A DNA stretch of 6,879 bases from DATDRM01 sp035291705. Lineage in GTDB: Bacteria; Chloroflexota; Anaerolineae; Anaerolineales; UBA4823. Positions within the stretch are counted from its first letter, which is position 1. Every line of letters begins with the position of its first letter. The DNA is taken from positions 1 through 6,879 of the forward strand of contig DATDRM010000302.1 in assembly GCA_035291705.1 (NCBI GenBank), read 5' to 3'. Made by a program: the position numbers and the translations under genes. Shown in pieces: positions 1 through 6,590 of the stretch. Under the pieces are notes generated by a model. That model searched no databases. It was not told where the DNA came from and worked only from the letters and a program-made list of their open reading frames with translations.

Positions 1-1
1 A

Positions 2-223
2 GCCCGCGCCAAGGCAATGGAAGACGCCCGCGCCCGCGCCGAGGAGCTGGCCCGGCTGGGGCAAGTCGAGCTGGGTGAAGTCAAGTTGATCAGCGAAGTG
101 ATCGCTCAGACTGGCCCTCCTTTTGCGGCCTTTGAGCAAGCAGCTGCTGCGGAAGCCCCCAGCATCGCTCCTGGTCAATTGACCTTTCAGATTCAACTCC
201 AGGTGACTTATAATATCAAATGA
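2..223 (+). CDS. SIMPL-domain (DUF541) protein, C-terminal end, 5' truncated by window edge
   Basis: This is the last 73 codons of a gene that begins left of the window; the frame is open from base 2 to the TGA at 221-223. The visible part starts with an Ala/Arg/Glu-rich helix (ARAKAMEDARARAEELARLG), then an LGEVKLISE strand, an Ala-rich stretch, and an ending of PGQLTFQIQLQVTYNIK. This matches the usual C-terminal layout of SIMPL/DUF541 proteins: an alternating helix 'dA..kAe.lA...g..lG.v', then 'pi.pG.l.....v.V.y.i'. Family members are typically exported or periplasmic and form oligomeric rings; their role is poorly known. The signal peptide and N-terminal half are outside the window, so localisation cannot be checked. 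The gene runs in the same direction as the lipoprotein gene 73 bases downstream, so both may belong to one cell-envelope unit. The family assignment rests on pattern recognition of a short fragment. Confidence 0.78.
   Translation, partial: ARAKAMEDARARAEELARLGQVELGEVKLISEVIAQTGPPFAAFEQAAAAEAPSIAPGQLTFQIQLQVTYNIK
209..214 (+). promoter_or_regulatory. Possible -10 hexamer upstream of the lipoprotein gene (weak)
   Basis: A perfect TATAAT lies inside the last codons of the SIMPL gene, 82 bases before the lipoprotein start. The nearest good -35-like hexamer, TTGACC at 179-184, is 24 bases upstream, which is too far for a normal spacer. There is no TGn extension. The bases also encode the conserved Tyr-Asn-Ile ending of the SIMPL protein, so the match may be a coding coincidence. 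Confidence 0.2.
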
Positions 224-296
224 CACTCTCTATGGTCTTACCAGGCCCTTGAATCATACCCAATAAGTAGACCCAGGGCAAAAGGTCTAATTTACA

Positions 297-1154
297 TTGA
301 AATCTAAGGCGATCATTTTGATACTCGCTCTCCTGCTCATGGGTTGCAACCTTCCCATATCCAAAACGGCGCCCACCAATACTATCGTTGCATTACCATC
401 TCCGCTTGGTTCGGCGGCACCCCAAGTTACTGGTGCCGCCGATCAGTTCGGTATACCGACTCTTGAAAGCGCCGCATCTGCGGCAGACACACTGCCAGAG
501 GAAGGGATCTTGATCCGAGAACCCGGCCCAGGTTCGCGCCTGACCAGTCCAGTTTGGATAGCTGGTGTGTCTGATCCGGCCTTCGAACAGACCCTGGGGG
601 TAAGCATCGTACTCGACGATGGGAGCGTATTAGCCATTGGTTCGGTAAGAATGGAAGCGGAAGCCGGCCAGCGGGGGAATTTTGCAGTCGATGTAAGCTT
701 CGATATCGAGGGAGAACGCCAGGCTTTCATCCAGGTGTTCGCTTCCAGCCCGCGTGACGGCGGGATCACTCACCTGAACTCGGTGGGTGTAACCTTGACC
801 AGCTCCGGGACACCCGATATCAAGTTCGTCGAACCCTACTCGGAGCGGATCTTAATCAGGACGCCAATACCCGCCGGCCAGGTCCAGGGTGGAGTGGTGC
901 ATGTGGAAGGTTTCGGGCTGGCCAGTTTTGAGCAGACTTTATTGGTGGAAGTTCAAGACGCAAGCGGTATGGTGGTGGGAAGCTCTCCGGTGATCGTGAC
1001 TGCCCCTGACTTGGGACAACCAGGCCCTTTCAGTGCAGATATTTCATATACTGTAAGCGAATCCGGGCCAGGACGGATCATCGTACGCGATATCAGTCCA
1101 GCTTATGGGGGTAATACACATTTAGCCAGCGTAGAAGTTAGCCTTCTGCCGTAG
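297..1154 (+). CDS. Secreted lipoprotein with two tandem Gmad2-like (Ig-fold) domains
   Basis: The protein has 285 residues and no recognisable enzyme motif. The N-terminus MKSKAIILILALLLMGC is a lipoprotein signal: charged start, hydrophobic core, lipobox LMGC with the lipidated Cys at 17. Residues 18-70 form a Ser/Thr/Pro/Ala-rich linker, typical of surface tethers. Two similar beta-rich domains follow, about 71-169 and 185-284. Each has the Gmad2 (spore-germination-type Ig-like) pattern: 'I.I..P..G', then 'V.G.....FEQTL.V.V.D..G.V', then 'G.F..D.S', and a late '.THL.SV.V.L'. Gmad2 domains are non-catalytic and occur on secreted proteins of many bacteria, so a binding or envelope role is the inference. 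TTG is taken as the start because an in-frame TAA lies at 288-290 and the next ATG (codon 15) would destroy the signal peptide. An AAAGG at 281-285 is a modest ribosome-binding site. Confidence 0.85.
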   Translation: MKSKAIILILALLLMGCNLPISKTAPTNTIVALPSPLGSAAPQVTGAADQFGIPTLESAASAADTLPEEGILIREPGPGSRLTSPVWIAGVSDPAFEQTLGVSIVLDDGSVLAIGSVRMEAEAGQRGNFAVDVSFDIEGERQAFIQVFASSPRDGGITHLNSVGVTLTSSGTPDIKFVEPYSERILIRTPIPAGQVQGGVVHVEGFGLASFEQTLLVEVQDASGMVVGSSPVIVTAPDLGQPGPFSADISYTVSESGPGRIIVRDISPAYGGNTHLASVEVSLLP

Positions 1155-1166
1155 TTTCCCAAGATG

Positions 1167-2087
1167 TCAAGTTCGATAGTGGCGCCTCAGCTCCGAGGCA
1201 TAGTGTTTGCCGAGCAGGTCAGAATTCTTTTCCAGCCATAAAGTGAAGGATGTGGTTGCTAATGGGGGAGAGCCGGTTACGAGTAAATTTGCCATTAAAC
1301 CGCGCAGCTCATCCCGAGTTAATAGGACATCCTGAAGAGCAATGTTCAATAATCTAACCAAGATTAATGCCAGGTTTGGGGGCATGTGAACCAGAAGGGA
1401 ATGACTGTTGATCTTCTGGGCGATCAGCTTGATCATCTCTTTATAAGAGAGTACCTCTGGACCAGCCGCATCGAGGACAAGGTTCTCCATACTACCACCT
1501 GCCTGGACAGCAATCTCCGCCAGATCCTGGGCGTAAATTGGTTGAATTTGATAAAGCCCTGCCCCAGGAATCGGGAAAATTGGGGATCTCCTTAACAGGT
1601 AGGCGATGTTATTGAGCAGGATATCCTCCAGGCCGAAGATTAAGGTTGGGCGGATGATGGCATAGGATATGCCCGACTCGATGACAGCTTGTTCGACAAG
1701 CCATTTTCCTCGAAAATAAGGCAGATTCCGGTCAGGGCCAGGATTGGACACACTGATATGGACGAAACGGGTTACACCGGCCTCGGCTGCGGTCTTGATT
1801 AATTTGCGCGAGTTTTCAACGGCCTGCTCGAAGGTGATCCCCCCGTAATTAAAACGGACCCAATAAGTGTTATATAGGGTATGAACGCCAGCCAGGCTGG
1901 CGCGTAATGCATCAGGATCCTCAAAATTGTAAGGATAAGCTCTAACTTGCCCATTAAATGGGTCTTCACGATGAGGGTTGGTGGTCAGGGTAATAACGGG
2001 TTCGCCTAATGTAAGCAGTTTGCGGGCGATGTATCTGCCGGTATAACCAAAGACTCCAGTGACGGCATGCAATTTGGCTGGTTTCAC
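1167..2087 (-). CDS. NAD(P)-binding SDR-like protein (atypical/extended SDR, NmrA/NDUFA9-like)
   Basis: The protein has 306 residues. It opens almost directly with a Rossmann fold: TGVFGYTG at 10-17 is the TGxxGxxG nucleotide-binding motif of extended and atypical short-chain dehydrogenases. ISVSN at 111-115 is the strand that carries the active-site Ser region. Tyr124-x3-Lys128 (YFRGK) fits the YxxxK catalytic pair, and RPTLIFG at 146-152 is the usual 'RP..vyG' segment. Together these suggest an NDUFA9/NmrA-type nucleotide-sugar, quinone-related or redox-sensing protein; the substrate cannot be read from sequence. The GTG start at 2087 is chosen because the glycine motif begins only nine residues in. 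It follows the stop of the membrane-protein gene by 5 bases, with a weak GAGAT about nine bases upstream. It is the last gene of the minus-strand cluster and converges on the lipoprotein gene with 12 bases between stops. Confidence 0.85.
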   Translation of the reverse strand: MKPAKLHAVTGVFGYTGRYIARKLLTLGEPVITLTTNPHREDPFNGQVRAYPYNFEDPDALRASLAGVHTLYNTYWVRFNYGGITFEQAVENSRKLIKTAAEAGVTRFVHISVSNPGPDRNLPYFRGKWLVEQAVIESGISYAIIRPTLIFGLEDILLNNIAYLLRRSPIFPIPGAGLYQIQPIYAQDLAEIAVQAGGSMENLVLDAAGPEVLSYKEMIKLIAQKINSHSLLVHMPPNLALILVRLLNIALQDVLLTRDELRGLMANLLVTGSPPLATTSFTLWLEKNSDLLGKHYASELRRHYRT

Positions 2088-2092
2088 TTGTG

Positions 2093-2572
2093 TTATCTCA
2101 TGAATAGGGCGAAAAAAACGATAAAAGCCTGGATCATTGCGCTAAGAATGAAGAAGATGAAATGAAGAGGGATATTATCTTTTTTACGAATATCTGAGAT
2201 GATCCCTACACCGATGAAGACCAGCATGGCGGGGATCAAGAAAAAACCGATCGTCCAGGCTCCAAGGATCACAAAAGCCAATAATCCACCAGCGCTGATC
2301 CAGGGCAGGTAGTTCCAGGCAGAGCCTCGGGCGGGATTATTTTTCACAACCGAGATCAAACAACCCAGTCCAAAAAGCACGATTTCTAAAAAGTAGATCG
2401 CCGGAAAAGGCCAGATGTTTGCCAGATACCCCTCAGGTTGTGGAAACTGGGAAAAAGTGAACAGGGCTGGGACAATGAGGCAATTAAATGCCCCCAGAGC
2501 AGAGAGGATCCATTCCAATGGATGCCCGATCTTGACCAATCTCGACTTAGAGGGGGGCATTTGAAATGCCAT
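2093..2572 (-). CDS. Uncharacterised integral membrane protein, about five helices
   Basis: I do not recognise this 159-residue protein. It is strongly hydrophobic. Likely membrane segments are near residues 21-41, 55-76, 90-108, 109-127 and 136-158. The middle stretch 91-126 is long enough for two helices. Short basic loops (VVKNNPARG near 75-83 and DIRKKDN near 127-133) could be cytoplasmic under the positive-inside rule. There is no catalytic or metal-binding motif. The ATG at 2572 has no clear Shine-Dalgarno sequence; a second ATG at codon 5 is equally possible. It sits 15 bases after pyruvate kinase and 5 bases before the SDR-like gene, so it is probably co-transcribed with both. It is kept as a real gene because of its position in the cluster, its uniform hydrophobic pattern and the lack of a better frame in this stretch. 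Confidence 0.75.
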   Translation of the reverse strand: MAFQMPPSKSRLVKIGHPLEWILSALGAFNCLIVPALFTFSQFPQPEGYLANIWPFPAIYFLEIVLFGLGCLISVVKNNPARGSAWNYLPWISAGGLLAFVILGAWTIGFFLIPAMLVFIGVGIISDIRKKDNIPLHFIFFILSAMIQAFIVFFALFMR

Positions 2573-2587
2573 AGCGGTCGATATGTG

Positions 2588-4051
2588 TTATTTTTTGCGG
2601 ATAGTATGCAGCAAGGCCAGATTCGGAGGGCACAGCGCGCCAACTGGAAACCCGGATATCAAAATCACCTGCTCGCCCGGTTGGATGGTTGTCGTGGAGA
2701 GGATCGCTTTTTCCACACTATCTAACATGGCTTCCAGTGTGTTTGCAAAAGGCACCAGGAATGGGATAACGCCCCAAAACATCGGTAAGCGCTGATAGGT
2801 AGTCCTGGCGGGAGTGAAAGCCAGGATAGGAACACGCGGCCGGGTTTTGGCCATTAAATGAGCCGTACGGCCGGTTTGTGTGAAGACTGTGATGGCGGCT
2901 ACGTTCCGGTCGTGGGCGAGCTCACGGGCGGCGCGGGTGATCGACAAGGCGTCGTCATGCGTGACTTCACCTAAAGTAACCAGACCTGTGGCATCTTCAC
3001 CCAAATTGCCATCCCAATGTCCCCATTTGGTCAGATTGGCTTCTGCCTGTCTAATGATGGCAGCCATCATTTTGACGGTTTCAACCGGGTATCTCCCGAT
3101 GGCGGTTTCTCCTGACAGCATGACAGCGTCGGTGCCATCAAAAATTGCGTTTGCGACGTCAGAAGTCTCAGCCCGCGTGGGACGTGGCTTCTTGATCATC
3201 GAGTCCAACATCTGAGTTGCCGTGATGACCAATTTAGCCCTTCTGTTTGCAGCTGCGATGATCTTTTTCTGAGCGATGGGCACCTCTTCAGGAGAGAGCT
3301 CAACGCCTAAATCACCGCGCGCAACCATGACGCCGTCAGCCGCGACGACGATTTCGTCCAGGTTGGTGAGTGACTGAGGGCGTTCCAGCTTAGCAATGAC
3401 TGGGGTGTCTTTGCGATCTGGCGCAACGCTTGCGATCACTCTGCGAATGTTTTCAACATCTTCTGCACAACAAACGAATGAAATAGCTACTGCATCGATG
3501 CCATGCGCCAACCCGAAGGCAAGATCGGCTTCGTCTTTCTGGGTCAATGAGGGCAGGTTGATCTGCGCCCCAGGGAGATTGATACCCTTGTTAGGCTTGA
3601 GTTCCCCCCCAATCACGACTTTGGTGTCGATTTGATCTTCAGAAACCGCCACCACGGTTAATTCCAGACTGCCATCATCTAATAATATCTGACTGCCGGG
3701 TTTGACGTATTTTGGCAGGTCCGGAAAATCTACCGAAATCATCTGCTCGTCACCGGGTGTCGGGCGCACGGTAAGGGTGAAGAGTTGATCTTTTTGAAGG
3801 GTTATGGATTTATTTTCGATCTCGCCTACCCGAATCTTAGGGCCTTGCAGGTCTTGGAGCAGGGTAATTGGTCGATTTAAGCGGTCGGAAACCTCCCGAA
3901 GCAGGGTAATATGGCTGGCATGCTCTGCATGAGTGCCATGGGAAAAATTAAGCCGCACCACATTCACCCCAGCAGCCAGCATTTGTGTAAGAATATCTCT
4001 TTTTGCGCTTGCCGGGCCTAGTGTAGCGACGATTTTTGTGCGTTGATCCAT
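2588..4051 (-). CDS. pyk: Pyruvate kinase
   Basis: This cytoplasmic enzyme catalyses phosphoenolpyruvate + ADP to pyruvate + ATP, the last step of glycolysis. All 487 residues follow the family: TKIVATLGPAS at 5-15; NFSHG at 35-39; the B domain from about 70 to 170; AKLE with catalytic Lys221 and metal ligand Glu223; ARGDLGVEL at 244-252; TATQMLDSM near 277; RAETSDVANAIFDGTDAVML near 294; and SGETAIG at 313-319. The C-terminal regulatory domain follows, with TQTGRTA at 391-397. There is no extra C-terminal phosphotransferase-like domain as in some Firmicutes. Asp101-Glu102 align with the glutamate of K+-dependent enzymes, so K+ dependence is inferred. The end, GFPVGALCPPNL, departs from the common GxPxGxxGxTN pattern. 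The ATG lies 2 bases after the CoA-transferase stop, with no visible Shine-Dalgarno sequence, so translation is probably coupled. Confidence 0.97.
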   Translation of the reverse strand: MDQRTKIVATLGPASAKRDILTQMLAAGVNVVRLNFSHGTHAEHASHITLLREVSDRLNRPITLLQDLQGPKIRVGEIENKSITLQKDQLFTLTVRPTPGDEQMISVDFPDLPKYVKPGSQILLDDGSLELTVVAVSEDQIDTKVVIGGELKPNKGINLPGAQINLPSLTQKDEADLAFGLAHGIDAVAISFVCCAEDVENIRRVIASVAPDRKDTPVIAKLERPQSLTNLDEIVVAADGVMVARGDLGVELSPEEVPIAQKKIIAAANRRAKLVITATQMLDSMIKKPRPTRAETSDVANAIFDGTDAVMLSGETAIGRYPVETVKMMAAIIRQAEANLTKWGHWDGNLGEDATGLVTLGEVTHDDALSITRAARELAHDRNVAAITVFTQTGRTAHLMAKTRPRVPILAFTPARTTYQRLPMFWGVIPFLVPFANTLEAMLDSVEKAILSTTTIQPGEQVILISGFPVGALCPPNLALLHTIRKK

Positions 4052-4053
4052 GT

Positions 4054-5349
4054 TTAAAGATAATGCAACTCTTTTGCCTGCCGGGTAAGCTGCTCACGAA
4101 ACTGTGGGTGGGCAATATTAATCAAAGCTTGCGCCCTTTGGCGGATAGTCTTCCCATATAAATCCGCAACGCCATATTCGGTGACTACATAATGAACATG
4201 GTTACGACCGGTGACGACGCCGGCGCCTTGTTTGAGCATTGGAACGATGCGGCTGAATTGTTTGGCCGTGCTGGGCAAGGCGATAATCGGTACGCCGTCC
4301 CGCGAACGGGAAGCGCCGTAGATGAAATCGAGTTGGCCACCAATGCCACTATACAGCTTGGGACCAATGCTATCTGCGCAGACCTGGCCGGTCAAGTCGA
4401 CCTCGATGGCGGAGTTGATCGCAACCTGGCGTTCGTTCTGGGCAATCACAAAGGGGTCGTTGATGTATTCCGTGGGATGCAGTTCGATGAGCGGGTTATC
4501 GTCCACCCATTGGTACAACCGCCGCGTGCCGATGACAAAGCCAGCGACGATCTTGCCAGGATGAAGGGTCTTGCGGGCATTGGTGAGCACGCCAGCCTCA
4601 ACCAGGTCAATTACACCATCGGAAAATAACTCGGTGTGCACACCCAGGTCTTTCTTTTCAAATAGATATTTCAACACCGCGTCGGGGATTGCACCGATTC
4701 CCATCTGCATGGTCGCCCCATCCGGGATCAATTCAGCAATATGGGCGGCGATTTTCTGAGTTACCTCAGAGCCATCCTCGCCACCCATGACCACCTCCGG
4801 AAGGGGGTAATCGACCGGCACGATGTAGTCGAGCTTGCTGACATGGATGAATGAATCGCCTAAGGTGCGGGGCATTTGCTGGTTTACTTCAGCGATGATG
4901 ATCTTTGCTGATTCAGCCGGGGTCTTTGTCAGACCAACTTCAACCCCGAAACTACAAAAGCCATAGTTATCCGGAGGAGAAAGGTTCACCAAGGCAATAT
5001 CAACCGGAAGTAATTTCTTTTTATATAGCAACGTTAATTCTGAGAGCAACACAGGGGTGAAATCAGCGCGGCCTTCCTGAACAGCCTTGCGGATATTGGC
5101 GCTGATGAACATCGTGTTCACCCGCAGATGTCCATCCATCGCTGGGCTGACATAGTCGGCTGGGCCGACTGTCAGGGCTTGAACGATCTCTACGTCATGC
5201 AGCTGGGGGGCATAGTCGACCAAGGCAGCCAATATGGTTTGGGGGACAGAACAGTTGCCGGTCAAAAAAACTCGGTTGCCGGATTTGATCCGGTGGGCAG
5301 CTTCTCTGGCGGTGACGATCCGGGATTGATAAAGCTTATTCCAGTCCAT
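4054..5349 (-). CDS. Acetyl-CoA hydrolase/CoA-transferase family protein (class I, 4-hydroxybutyrate CoA-transferase-like)
   Basis: This 431-residue protein belongs to the acetyl-CoA hydrolase/transferase family (COG0427), which includes 4-hydroxybutyrate, succinyl- and butyryl-CoA:acetate CoA-transferases. The catalytic glutamate that forms the glutamyl-CoA intermediate is Glu240 in GVHTELFSDG. Other family signatures are GIGAIPDAVL at 217-226, GIGGQLDFIYGASRS at 335-349 and the EYGVADLYGK segment at 391-400 near the CoA site. The length suits the 4-hydroxybutyrate CoA-transferase group. The acid and acyl-CoA partners cannot be fixed from sequence. The likely chemistry is exchange of CoA between acetyl-CoA and another carboxylic acid, releasing acetate, in the cytoplasm. 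It starts 3 bases after the ald stop; the GAGTGA overlapping that stop can serve as its ribosome-binding site, which suggests coupled translation. Its neighbours place it at the pyruvate/acetyl-CoA node. Confidence 0.9.
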   Translation of the reverse strand: MDWNKLYQSRIVTAREAAHRIKSGNRVFLTGNCSVPQTILAALVDYAPQLHDVEIVQALTVGPADYVSPAMDGHLRVNTMFISANIRKAVQEGRADFTPVLLSELTLLYKKKLLPVDIALVNLSPPDNYGFCSFGVEVGLTKTPAESAKIIIAEVNQQMPRTLGDSFIHVSKLDYIVPVDYPLPEVVMGGEDGSEVTQKIAAHIAELIPDGATMQMGIGAIPDAVLKYLFEKKDLGVHTELFSDGVIDLVEAGVLTNARKTLHPGKIVAGFVIGTRRLYQWVDDNPLIELHPTEYINDPFVIAQNERQVAINSAIEVDLTGQVCADSIGPKLYSGIGGQLDFIYGASRSRDGVPIIALPSTAKQFSRIVPMLKQGAGVVTGRNHVHYVVTEYGVADLYGKTIRQRAQALINIAHPQFREQLTRQAKELHYL

Positions 5350-5352
5350 GGC

Positions 5353-6444
5353 TCACTCGATAATATTCTCCGGAAAAAGGCGAGAAAGGTTAACTAATTC
5401 GCCACGGTGGGTATTCAGGGCATTGGCGAGGGCCGGGTCATCGGCTATGGCGCTTTCAACGCCTTTATTGGCGATATTCACAATATAAGGTAAGGCTGCA
5501 TTGTTGAGGGCATAGGTCGCAGTCCTGGCGACTACGCCCGGAATGTTTGGTACACAATAATGAGTGACGCCGTCTACGACGAAGGTGGGATGTTCATGGG
5601 TCGTCGGTCGGGAGGTTTCTATACAGCCACCCTGATCGATACTGATATCCATGATGACGGCGCGCGGCTTCATCGAGCTCACCATTTCACGGGTAACCAC
5701 GATCGGGGCGCGTTCCCCGGTTACCAATACGGCACCGACGATCACATCGGCATAAGCGCAGGCGCGGCTGACGTTGCGGGGGTTAGAGATCATCGTAGCC
5801 ACACCCGGAAAAAGTTCATGAATATTTTGAAGCGCTTTGAGATCGGTATCCAGCACAGCCACATGAGCGCCCATCCCAAGAAATGCCCGGGTGGCATAGG
5901 TGCCGACCACCCCAGCCCCGATGATGACAATTTCAGCCGGAGGCACTCCGGCGATGCCTCCCAACAGGATGCCCTTGCCACCGGCGTTGTTTTGCAGCAA
6001 TAAGGCTGCAATTTGAGCCGCCATTCTGCCGCCGATCTGGCTCATTGGCCTGAGGACAGGCAGGCTGCCATCGGCCAGCTGGATTTGTTCATAGGCTATG
6101 GCTGAGATCTGGTTTTTGAGCAAGGTATCAATTTTGTCCTGCCTGGCAGAGGTCAGGTGGAGCAGGCCGGCCAGGGTTATCCCCGGGCGCATCCATTCCA
6201 GTTCATCCTGGATGGGCCGCGCAACTTTGAGGAGCAGGTCAGCCCGGCCGAATACTTCGTGGGGGGAGTAGACGATTCGCCCGCCGGCGCGCTCGAAATC
6301 CTGGTCGCTGAAACCAGCGCCCAGGCCAGCGTTGTGCTCGACATAGCAGGTGTGGCCTTGCTCGCTCAGCACCTGGACTGCGGAAGGAGTTAGCCCTACC
6401 CGATATTCAAATGGTCTGCGTTCTTTGGGGATGCCAATGTTCAT
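5353..6444 (-). CDS. ald: Alanine dehydrogenase
   Basis: This enzyme reversibly converts L-alanine + NAD+ + water to pyruvate + ammonia + NADH in the cytoplasm. The 363 residues match the usual length and open with MNIGIPKER and the substrate-binding Arg15. Further key residues are Lys73 (LLKVARP), catalytic His96 (LLHLT), the Rossmann motif GAGVVG at 176-181 with Asp199 at the end of the second strand (NAD rather than NADP preference), and catalytic Asp270 in DISIDQGG. The RPMSQIGGRMAAQ segment near 132-144 and NIPGVVARTAT near the C-terminus are also typical. The start is fixed by a good ribosome-binding site, GAGGTGA, at 6454-6448, three bases before ATG. It is the first gene of the cluster, preceded by a promoter and a palindrome. 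The enzyme could serve alanine use as a nitrogen and carbon source or alanine excretion during fermentation; the direction cannot be told from sequence. Confidence 0.97.
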   Translation of the reverse strand: MNIGIPKERRPFEYRVGLTPSAVQVLSEQGHTCYVEHNAGLGAGFSDQDFERAGGRIVYSPHEVFGRADLLLKVARPIQDELEWMRPGITLAGLLHLTSARQDKIDTLLKNQISAIAYEQIQLADGSLPVLRPMSQIGGRMAAQIAALLLQNNAGGKGILLGGIAGVPPAEIVIIGAGVVGTYATRAFLGMGAHVAVLDTDLKALQNIHELFPGVATMISNPRNVSRACAYADVIVGAVLVTGERAPIVVTREMVSSMKPRAVIMDISIDQGGCIETSRPTTHEHPTFVVDGVTHYCVPNIPGVVARTATYALNNAALPYIVNIANKGVESAIADDPALANALNTHRGELVNLSRLFPENIIE

Positions 6445-6447
6445 CGT

Positions 6448-6454
6448 TCACCTC
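6448..6454 (-). promoter_or_regulatory. Ribosome-binding site of alanine dehydrogenase
   Basis: On the minus strand the sequence reads GAGGTGA-ACG-ATG. This is the strongest Shine-Dalgarno match in the cluster and fixes the ald start. The next genes have weak or no such site, which supports ald as the main entry point for ribosomes on the transcript. Confidence 0.8.
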
Positions 6455-6484
6455 GTTGATCATGCTTTTCGTCAAGTCGATGGG

Positions 6485-6493
6485 AGTATAACA
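6485..6493 (-). promoter_or_regulatory. Extended -10 promoter of the ald operon
   Basis: The minus strand carries TGTTATACT, an extended -10 element (TGn followed by TATACT, one mismatch to TATAAT). Transcription would start near 6478, giving a leader of about 34 bases before the ald ATG. No good -35 hexamer stands 16-18 bases upstream; that position is occupied by an inverted repeat (6498-6511), which fits an extended -10 promoter under a regulator. Inferred from sequence only. Confidence 0.5.
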
Positions 6494-6497
6494 TAGG

Positions 6498-6511
6498 TGT
6501 TTCAGGAAACA
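6498..6511. promoter_or_regulatory. Inverted repeat in the ald promoter, candidate operator
   Basis: The sequence TGTTTC-AG-GAAACA is a perfect inverted repeat with 6-bp arms and a 2-base centre. It lies directly upstream of the extended -10, covering the spacer and the expected -35 region. This is where a dimeric repressor or a class II activator would act. I cannot assign a regulator family. It is not followed by a T-run, and it is upstream of the predicted start, so it is unlikely to be a terminator. Confidence 0.5.
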
Positions 6512-6590
6512 GCGTGTAAGAGGGCAGGCGATCCATACGATTAATGTCACTTTTTTTGGACGAAAGCTTAACCTTCAACCCTATTTAATG

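Noticed and set aside
179..214. TTGACC plus TATAAT as a full sigma-70 promoter for the lipoprotein gene.
   Set aside because: The spacer is 24 bases, well outside the 16-18 range, and both hexamers are within conserved coding sequence; only the -10 is kept, at low confidence.
224..296. A terminator or riboswitch between the SIMPL gene and the lipoprotein gene.
   Set aside because: GCCCT (245-249) and AGGGC (275-279) could pair, but the loop is 25 bases and no T-run follows. No known riboswitch pattern is visible in 73 bases.
1184..1199. Stem-loop GCCTC-AGCTCC-GAGGC near the convergent gene ends.
   Set aside because: It lies inside the 3' coding part of the SDR-like gene, has only a 5-bp stem and no T-run on either strand, so it is not supported as a terminator for either gene.
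2386..2725. Frames on both strands across the pyk/membrane-protein boundary (minus 2386-2643, plus 2438-2725).
   Set aside because: They overlap the conserved pyruvate kinase end and the hydrophobic membrane protein in other frames and encode no recognisable pattern.
4192..4629. A 145-codon + strand frame inside the CoA-transferase gene.
   Set aside because: It is antisense to a clearly conserved enzyme with all family motifs, has no recognisable domain and no promoter or ribosome-binding site of note.
5560..6003. A 147-codon + strand frame inside ald.
   Set aside because: It is antisense to the alanine dehydrogenase Rossmann region; the His/Gly/Asp-rich translation looks like a codon shadow.
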